Shown: in pieces, positions 24,822 to 29,690 of the stretch | How the letters are laid out: every line of letters begins with the position of its first letter | Numbering within the stretch: position 1 is the stretch's first letter | Source: an uncultured Lachnospiraceae bacterium | GTDB taxonomy: Bacteria > Bacillota > Clostridia > Lachnospirales > Lachnospiraceae | Reading direction: 5' to 3' | Assembly: GCA_910586255.1 (NCBI GenBank) | Contig: CAJUHR010000043.1 | Coordinates: 1-29,690 of the forward strand | Length of the DNA stretch: 29,690 nt | Notes under the pieces: generated by a model | Databases searched by the model: none | Told to the model about the DNA's origin: nothing | The model's input: the letters and a program-made list of their open reading frames with translations, nothing else | Position numbers and translations under genes: made by a program

Positions 24822-26084
24822 ATGGAAATAAGAAAAATATATATCCAGACTATTATTATAATGATGGCAGGATTTTTGTGTGCCTGTGGAGGAAAAAAGC
24901 AGGAGGAGTTTTCGCTGTCCGGCGCCAGAGAAGGCGGGGAAGAACCTTCTTTGGCAGAGAGCAGGGAAGATAATGACAAAAAAGGGCGTTGGGAAAAAGG
25001 ATATGATCTTCCGGTTGATGAAAACGAAAGGAAAGAGGCGGAAGCTGACTTAAGGGCCGCGTTGGAACTGACCAGGGACATTTACCAAGAAGCGGACAAA
25101 GGCGATGCTTCAAACGTGGTTTTATCAGAGGAAGTTTTAATTCAATTAAAAGAGAAGCTAAAGACTATGGGTATGCCGGTCACAGGGAGCGAACCGTACC
25201 AGGTTATGGAGAACTGGCAGGAGATGGAGCGGTTTTTACAGGATGCCGGAGTGGGAAAGGCCGGGACCGTGCTCCTGTACCGGATTCATAGGGACGGAGG
25301 AATCGGAAGGTTTCAATATCAGTATGATGGAGAAAATCTGTATGTGCTGGCAGCAAATATGACATGGGGGAAAGATGAAACACCGATGCCTGCGTACATT
25401 TCCTATACAAGAATAAAAGAATGGCGGTATACGGAAAAAGGATATTTCTGTTATGAATTATGTGTACCGGAACCTCCGGAAGTATCGGAGATTGTTGATG
25501 GAAGCTGCTTGGTCAGAGTGAGGCCCCTGCCACAGGAGTGCCGTGAAATGTCCGAAAAATGTGTGCGTCCATTGGGGTATCAGGGAAATAACCTGTTATG
25601 CTCCAACTGGGACAGGGATAGCCTGGATAAACTGGATTATAACGGGATTTATGAATATTTTTATGGGATGAAATATGGCAGGCGGTTTGAAGCGGAGCAG
25701 TTTCCCCATGGGATACCGGCAGAAGAGTTTGAAGAGACCATCATGGATTACCTTCCGGTTTCCAGGGAGGAGATTCGGCAGTGGGCCGTGTTTGATGAAG
25801 GGCGTCAAGTCTACCGATGGGAGAGACTGGGGTGCGGAAATTACGCACCCAGTTTCTTCGGTACTTCTGTTCCCGAGGTGACACAGATCAGGGAAAATGA
25901 AGATGGAACATTTACCCTGACTGTGGATGCGGTATGCCAGATGATTTTATGCAATGATGCGGTCATAACCCATGAACTTACGGTCAGGCTCTCAGAAAAC
26001 GGAGATATCCAGTATCTGGAGAACCGGATACTGGATGACGGAATTTTTAATATCCCGGAGTATCAGTATCGGATTGGAAAATAA
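24822..26084 (+). CDS. lipoprotein of a tandem paralog family, copy 3
   Basis: This intact 420-residue lipoprotein has a signal peptide ending GFLCAC (Cys about 22) and a Gly/Glu/Ser linker to about residue 65. It shares the layout of copies 1 and 2: LELTRDIYQEA, YTEKGYFCYEL, VRPLGYQGNNLLCSNW, IPAEEFEETIMDYLPVSREE and NEDGTFTLTVDAV. AAGGAAGG precedes the ATG. The gene starts 13 bases after the copy 2 stop, so the three were probably one transcript. The MITE in copy 2 may now reduce expression of copy 3 by polarity. The function is unknown. Confidence 0.82.
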   Translation: MEIRKIYIQTIIIMMAGFLCACGGKKQEEFSLSGAREGGEEPSLAESREDNDKKGRWEKGYDLPVDENERKEAEADLRAALELTRDIYQEADKGDASNVVLSEEVLIQLKEKLKTMGMPVTGSEPYQVMENWQEMERFLQDAGVGKAGTVLLYRIHRDGGIGRFQYQYDGENLYVLAANMTWGKDETPMPAYISYTRIKEWRYTEKGYFCYELCVPEPPEVSEIVDGSCLVRVRPLPQECREMSEKCVRPLGYQGNNLLCSNWDRDSLDKLDYNGIYEYFYGMKYGRRFEAEQFPHGIPAEEFEETIMDYLPVSREEIRQWAVFDEGRQVYRWERLGCGNYAPSFFGTSVPEVTQIRENEDGTFTLTVDAVCQMILCNDAVITHELTVRLSENGDIQYLENRILDDGIFNIPEYQYRIGK

Positions 26085-26131
26085 AGATTATCACAGACCA
26101 TTGGAGAAGGCCAGCGGTTATCCTTGTTCCC

Positions 26132-26374
26132 TCATACAAAAAGACACCAGCACACGCCGAATTTATCAATGAGCTTAAACTGGCATGGACTATAATCACA
26201 TGGGCCGACAGGGGTATCGTTTGATGCGCCTTCTTTCAGTACTTCATAAGCTTTTTGGATCTGGTTTTCATGGCCTTCTCCAAGGTGGAAACAGAACATC
26301 ATCGTATTTCCTATAGTAACATCCTCAGAAATTTCCGAAACAGCCAGTATTATTGTTTTTCCCAAAATGTCCAT
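26132..26374 (-). pseudogene. C-terminal half of a VOC/PhnB-like protein
   Basis: This is an 80-codon ORF whose peptide (TMMFCFHLGEGHENQIQKAY, later VGPCDYSPCQFKLIDKFGVC) corresponds to the second half of a PhnB-like VOC domain; the final DKFGVxW motif is conserved. The first beta-alpha-beta-beta-beta half is missing. The only ATG lies inside the end of the acetyltransferase gene (25-base overlap) and has no ribosome site. The joint suggests that a deletion fused the remnant to the neighbouring gene's 3' end. A translationally coupled half-domain that dimerises is the less likely alternative. Confidence 0.65.
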
Positions 26375-27243
26375 TTTACAGCAGAAAGATATCCAATTTT
26401 CTTGTAAAATGCGTCCGATCCGCCTGTCATATGGGTTGCGCCTAATGCCTTTGTTCTCCGATACATTTCTGTCAAAGCGGCAGAGGCGAGACCTTTATGC
26501 CGGTATTCGGGTATGGTGCAGAGTGGTTCCATATAGGCCAGATGGTTTTCAGGAGTCCACCACATTCCTGCATAACAGGCATATTCTTCTGCCTCATCTG
26601 CAATAACCACGTCCAGCTGAGGCGTGGCGTGGGGTGCGGTACTCAGCTGATAATTATTTTGGTCATACTGATGGTTCCATGGGCCTTCGCTCTGTTCATG
26701 GTCAAACCCTTTAAAACAGCATTTGCTCACTTTTTCCATATCCTGGCGGTTTACAAAGTGAAAGCCTTTTGGCAGTGGGTAATCCAATTCGTTTGCGAAA
26801 TCGTACTGCATATCCCAGTGTTCCGATTTCTGGCGATATCCTAACTGACGCGCAGCGCACATCAATGCATCCTGCCCGCCAAATAGAATGGGCTGTATGT
26901 TGCTGCCATTCACAGGCATATGTTTATCAGCATATGTCATCATCTCAAACGCCAGATCCTCATATCCGGGTTTCAGGCAGAAATAAATATCAGTCACCGG
27001 ATTTTCATAAAAGCAGAATGCCACAATCTCTCCGTCATACTCCCAAATGCGGTTTTTATAAGAATAGGAGATATCCATCCAGTAAGAAAAAGATGCATAT
27101 GCGTATTCAAAAAAGGGAGCCGGGACGCCGTTTTTCCAATCTCTCTCATAAATTTCAAGCAGGAACTGATATATTTTTCTGCAATCTGATAAAATACGAA
27201 ATGGTCTTTGTGTAACATTCTTCCAATGGTTCTGCACTTCCAA
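26350..27243 (-). CDS. GNAT-family N-acetyltransferase
   Basis: This 297-residue protein has its acetyl-CoA site in the C-terminal half: MEPLCTIPEYRHKGLASAAL at about residues 235-254, with the R-x-K/x-G-x-A pattern of motif A, and a closing AFYKKIGY. The N-terminal half is probably a degenerate second GNAT fold, as in several large clostridial acetyltransferases. The start codon is TTG 27243, preceded by GGGAGG nine bases upstream. It follows the M56 sensor gene by 99 bases in the same direction and may share the blaI transcript. The substrate is unknown. Confidence 0.82.
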   Translation of the reverse strand: MEVQNHWKNVTQRPFRILSDCRKIYQFLLEIYERDWKNGVPAPFFEYAYASFSYWMDISYSYKNRIWEYDGEIVAFCFYENPVTDIYFCLKPGYEDLAFEMMTYADKHMPVNGSNIQPILFGGQDALMCAARQLGYRQKSEHWDMQYDFANELDYPLPKGFHFVNRQDMEKVSKCCFKGFDHEQSEGPWNHQYDQNNYQLSTAPHATPQLDVVIADEAEEYACYAGMWWTPENHLAYMEPLCTIPEYRHKGLASAALTEMYRRTKALGATHMTGGSDAFYKKIGYLSAVKWTFWEKQ

Positions 27244-27342
27244 AACTTATATCCTCCCTTGTTTACTGAAAAATATTTTTAAGTTTCTTTTAAGAATGGG
27301 CAGGGAGCCTGCGGTCTCAAAATGGAAGATCATTTTCGGCGC

Positions 27343-28698
27343 TTATTCCAGTCCGGCCAGATTCTCATCCATTTTGTCTAACACTCTTTTTTTCTGGGTT
27401 TCTGTTAAAAATCCGTCTGCCACTGCGTCTTCCAGAATCTCTGTCACATCTTTTATATCATTCTGGTAAGTTTCAGCAGTCAGAGGTGTATTCCGGCTTA
27501 CAAGTTCCGGCCGCATGACAATGGTTGGGTTGAAAGCGACCACAGTGGTTTCCGTGGATACCATAAACGCGCCTTTATAGATGACAAATTCCCCTTTTCC
27601 GTTGTCAGCTTTCAGACGCTCCAGGTCCCGTTCCATGGCTAAGGCATCCGGATCTCCCTCCCCTCTGTCCTCTTTTACAGTATCTACAATCCTTTGATAC
27701 TCTTCCACCGAGTACAGTTCAAAAATCCCTCCAAGGGTCGGGTCATTCTTCAGGGATTTCATGGAAAAAGCGCCAGAAGGAACGGCGCCGTAGACTGCGA
27801 CGCAGCTTATGGTGGCAGCGATAGTCAGCATGATTCCCGTAAAGGATTTTTTTTCTTTCATGTGAATGAGATGATGGATACGCTCTTTCATAAGGCTTTG
27901 TCCCAGACCGGAAGCCAGAAGATCGATCCCGGCTCTCTTTGCCTCCAGTCCAACCAGTAAACTGGCATAAGTTTTTCGTTTATCCCTTCCCACGGACCGA
28001 ATCACCGCTTCATCACAGGCCAGTTCCATGTCCCGGCTGGCAAAGGCAACCATAAGCCATACCAAAGGGTTAAACCAGTGGCAGACCCAGGCTGCGGCCA
28101 GGCACAGCTTTTTCAGCGCGTCCAGGTGCCGGATATGAGCCGCTTCATGTTCCAGGATCAGTTTTATACTCTCTTTGTCCTTCCAGTCCGTCTGTTTTGG
28201 AAGCAGGATTACCGGAAAAAGGATACGGTAGGTTAAGGGGGAATCAATCTCGTCCGAAATCCCAACGGTAATTCTGCGTAAGAAACATTTCTGTTTCAGC
28301 CAGATGAGAATCCAGGAAGATTCCTTTAAAAGAATTGCCGCGCGGTATTTCTTCAGATTGACAATATGGAGCCAGCCTAAATACAGGCTGAAAGCCAGAG
28401 CGCCGCAAGACCAAAAGATTTTTAAGATCATCCATGGAAAATCCGGTTTTGTCCCCGCTGTCTGCCAGGCTGTTGCCGGAATGGACAAGGCTGTGGTGAT
28501 ATCCGGCATTTTTTCGAACCATCCATTGGTCACTGGTACAGAGAAGCCAGCTGGTATGGGAATCATCAGCTTACACCAGGCAAGCATCCAGAGAAACAAA
28601 AAAACGGTTCTGGGCATTTTGGAAGAAAAAAATTTCCGAAATGCGATGACAGCCAGAATCAGAAAGGAAGCCGAAAGGCTCATCCACAACAGGTTCAT
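27343..28698 (-). CDS. BlaR1-like M56 sensor metalloprotease with an unusual extracellular tail
   Basis: This 451-residue membrane protease would cleave, or trigger cleavage of, the BlaI repressor encoded just before it. It has N-terminal membrane segments (about 2-20, 30-48 and 90-112), the zinc motif HEAAH at 184-188 with the distal ELACDEA near 225-231, and a last membrane segment at about 287-306. The tail after that (about 318-451) is not the penicillin-binding domain of BlaR1/MecR1. It begins NDPTLGGIFELYSVEEYQ and matches the start of the mature secreted protein encoded at 29443. ATG 28698 is chosen because GGAG lies seven bases upstream; an ATG six codons earlier overlaps blaI. Confidence 0.88.
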   Translation of the reverse strand: MNLLWMSLSASFLILAVIAFRKFFSSKMPRTVFLFLWMLAWCKLMIPIPAGFSVPVTNGWFEKMPDITTALSIPATAWQTAGTKPDFPWMILKIFWSCGALAFSLYLGWLHIVNLKKYRAAILLKESSWILIWLKQKCFLRRITVGISDEIDSPLTYRILFPVILLPKQTDWKDKESIKLILEHEAAHIRHLDALKKLCLAAAWVCHWFNPLVWLMVAFASRDMELACDEAVIRSVGRDKRKTYASLLVGLEAKRAGIDLLASGLGQSLMKERIHHLIHMKEKKSFTGIMLTIAATISCVAVYGAVPSGAFSMKSLKNDPTLGGIFELYSVEEYQRIVDTVKEDRGEGDPDALAMERDLERLKADNGKGEFVIYKGAFMVSTETTVVAFNPTIVMRPELVSRNTPLTAETYQNDIKDVTEILEDAVADGFLTETQKKRVLDKMDENLAGLE

Positions 28699-28702
28699 AG
28701 GC

Positions 28703-29062
28703 TTACTCCATTTCATTGATCATTTGCTTTAACTCTTCCAATTCCTCTTTTGACAGGGATTTCTGGGACAGCAGGGCTGAAAACAGCATGGGGACAGAGC
28801 CTTGAAAGACACGGTTTACGAATTCCCTGGTATCATCCTGAATCGCCTGTTCTTTGGAAAGCAGGGCTCTGCAGATAAAGTTTGGTTCCAGGCGTTCAAT
28901 AAAGCCTTTTTGAATACATTTTTTAATGACTGTGTAGGTGGTATTCTTACTCCAGCCGGTGGAATCATGTAAGATCAGGGAAATCTGCTTAGCCGTAATA
29001 TCTCCCTCTTTCCAGATTACTTCCATCACTTTCCGTTCTGAATCAAACAGTGTTCTTTCCAT
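28703..29062 (-). CDS. blaI: BlaI/MecI-family repressor
   Basis: This 119-residue winged-helix repressor has a DNA-binding region at about 5-72 with the family pattern ERKVMEVIWKEGDITAKQIS and the recognition-helix region WSKNTTYTVIKKCIQKGFIE. The C-terminal helices form the dimerisation part that M56 proteases cleave in known systems. ATG 29062 has GAGGTGA eight bases upstream; a GTG four codons earlier is too close to that site. The stop lies four bases before the sensor start, so the two are coupled. A dyad operator sits in its promoter and also in that of the divergent gene. Confidence 0.92.
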   Translation of the reverse strand: MERTLFDSERKVMEVIWKEGDITAKQISLILHDSTGWSKNTTYTVIKKCIQKGFIERLEPNFICRALLSKEQAIQDDTREFVNRVFQGSVPMLFSALLSQKSLSKEELEELKQMINEME

Positions 29063-29120
29063 ACCTGTGTTCACCTCGTATACTCGTTTTATGTCTGCTG
29101 CTTATGGTATATTTCTTATA

Positions 29121-29148
29121 CACTATCACAGTAGTCTGTCAGTGTCAA
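29121..29148 (-). promoter_or_regulatory. blaI promoter with BlaI-type operator
   Basis: Read on the minus strand, TTGACA (29143-29148) is followed by CAGACTACTGTGATAGTG (29121-29138). The 17-base core CAGACTACTGTGATAGT is identical to the operator at 29332-29348 and lies at the same distance from a TTGACA. TATAAG follows on the minus strand just after the dyad and may be the -10 with CTGACA as -35. The repressor would block RNA polymerase directly, which gives autoregulation. Confidence 0.75.
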
Positions 29149-29228
29149 TGAGAGGATGCTTGACTTTGCCTGGTGTTGTCCTATCGTAATGCGGCTATAA
29201 TCTGCCTTTAGAATTGCCTTGAAAATCC

Positions 29229-29286
29229 GCCGCCGAATAGGCGGCATGAATTCAGGTATGCCAAATGCGCCCGCCGCCGGGCGCAT
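29229..29286. repeat. two GC-rich palindromes between divergent promoters
   Basis: GCCGCC/GGCGGC with a five-base loop (29229-29245) and ATGCGCCCG/CGGGCGCAT with a four-base loop (29265-29286) stand out from AT-rich surroundings. They lie upstream of both promoters, so ordinary terminator function is not expected. They could insulate the promoters or be repeat remnants. Confidence 0.55.
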
Positions 29287-29321
29287 GCAGGTTTCTTAAG
29301 AGATTCGTCAGAAAATATCCG

Positions 29322-29350
29322 TTGACACATACAGACTACTGTGATAGTCT
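29322..29350 (+). promoter_or_regulatory. promoter and operator 1 of the secreted-protein gene
   Basis: TTGACA (29322-29327) is followed by the dyad AGACTACTGTGATAGTCT (29333-29350), whose six-base arms AGACTA/TAGTCT are perfect. The -10 is uncertain: TAGTCT at spacing 17, or an extended TGTGATAGT. The block from TTGACA to the end of the dyad is nearly the same as at the blaI promoter. Confidence 0.75.
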
Positions 29351-29361
29351 ATTACCCAGAT

Positions 29362-29379
29362 AGACTACTTCAATAGTCT
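29362..29379 (+). promoter_or_regulatory. operator 2 of the secreted-protein gene
   Basis: AGACTACTTCAATAGTCT repeats the arms AGACTA/TAGTCT with a changed centre. Flanking bases extend the arms to seven. Its centre is 29 bp downstream of that of operator 1, about 60 bases before the start codon, so a bound repressor would block the start of transcription. Confidence 0.75.
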
Positions 29380-29442
29380 ATTTCTTCTTAAAAGGGTGCG
29401 CGCCTGTAAAGATAAAAATAATAAAAAGAAAGGATTCATATT

Positions 29443-29690
29443 ATGTTAAATCATACCAAGAGAAATTTTGCGGCTACAGGAATCATGTGTCTTGTGCTTA
29501 TGGCAGCCGGTACAACTGCTTACGGGGCAGCGCCTGCGCCACAGCCATCCACTGTCCAGGCCCAGGCTGTCCAGAATCCGATGGAAGACCCTACTTTGGG
29601 AGGCCTTTTTGAGCTTTACACTCCGGAAGAGTACGAAGAATCCGTCAATCAGATTAAAAAGTACATGGGCGCTGATCATGAGGATGTCAA
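29443..29690 (+). CDS. secreted protein related to the M56 sensor tail, 5' part only
   Basis: The first 82 codons are present and the gene runs off the window. The signal peptide (about 1-28) ends TTAYGAA and is followed by a Pro/Gln/Ala linker. The mature region begins DPTLGGLFELYTPEEYEESV (residues 49-68), which matches the DPTLGGIFELYSVEEYQ of the sensor protein's extracellular tail nearly residue for residue. AGAAAGGA precedes the ATG. Two operators in its promoter place it under the neighbouring BlaI repressor. The function is unknown; by relation to the sensor tail it may bind the same ligand or surface. Confidence 0.85.
   Translation, partial: MLNHTKRNFAATGIMCLVLMAAGTTAYGAAPAPQPSTVQAQAVQNPMEDPTLGGLFELYTPEEYEESVNQIKKYMGADHEDV

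Noticed and set aside
27300..27312. Small hairpin GCAGG/CCTGC after the M56 sensor gene
   Set aside because: The five-base stem lacks a U-tract and the downstream acetyltransferase follows in the same direction, so termination is not supported.

Overview
The window looks like a chromosomal segment of a low-redox Gram-positive gut anaerobe of the Lachnospiraceae / Clostridium cluster XIVa type. This is inferred from strong AGGAGG ribosome sites, lipobox lipoproteins, a PD-(D/E)XK/AAA-ATPase tail typical of Clostridia, a BlaI/M56 pair, and an arylsulfotransferase typical of gut Clostridia. Species assignment is not possible from sequence alone. No rRNA, tRNA, CRISPR array or replication origin was recognised.

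Bases 1-15,600 are well-kept, GC-rich backbone. After the 3' tip of a nuclease-like ATPase come a GNAT acetyltransferase, a small Nif11-like protein, a ketopantoate-reductase-like dehydrogenase and a lipoprotein with an LprI-like C-terminus. On the minus strand follow a cytoplasmic arylsulfotransferase, a thioredoxin and a thioredoxin-reductase-like flavoprotein that form one operon, with a DASS-type anion transporter upstream. A plus-strand operon then encodes a polar amino acid ABC transporter (binding lipoprotein, permease, ATPase) and an AbgB-like M20 amidohydrolase. FtsH and a convergent double-PepSY protein share a strong bidirectional terminator.

Bases about 15,780-20,650 are different. 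They are AT-rich at first and full of decay: a sugar O-acetyltransferase frameshifted at its C-terminus, an intact DUF1848 protein, several hundred bases of reading-frame scraps, a few small ORFs of unknown function, and a Sel1-repeat gene broken by frameshifts and a stop. This reads as an accessory island in erosion.

Bases 20,660-26,090 carry a MutS-like ATPase with a hydrophobic N-terminal segment and three tandem paralogous lipoprotein genes. The middle paralog is split by a 163-bp palindromic element flanked by a 4-bp duplication. Removing the element on paper restores the frame, so this is a recent MITE insertion.

Bases 26,130-29,690 hold, on the minus strand, a BlaI repressor, a BlaR1-like M56 sensor protease, a GNAT acetyltransferase and half of a VOC gene. 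Divergently, at the right edge, lies the start of a secreted protein. The blaI promoter and the secreted-protein promoter share a block that contains the same dyad operator. The sensor's extracellular tail, which replaces the usual penicillin-binding domain, resembles the mature secreted protein. Together they look like a self-contained sense-and-respond module whose sensor domain is homologous to its own regulated product. This is the most interesting system in the window.
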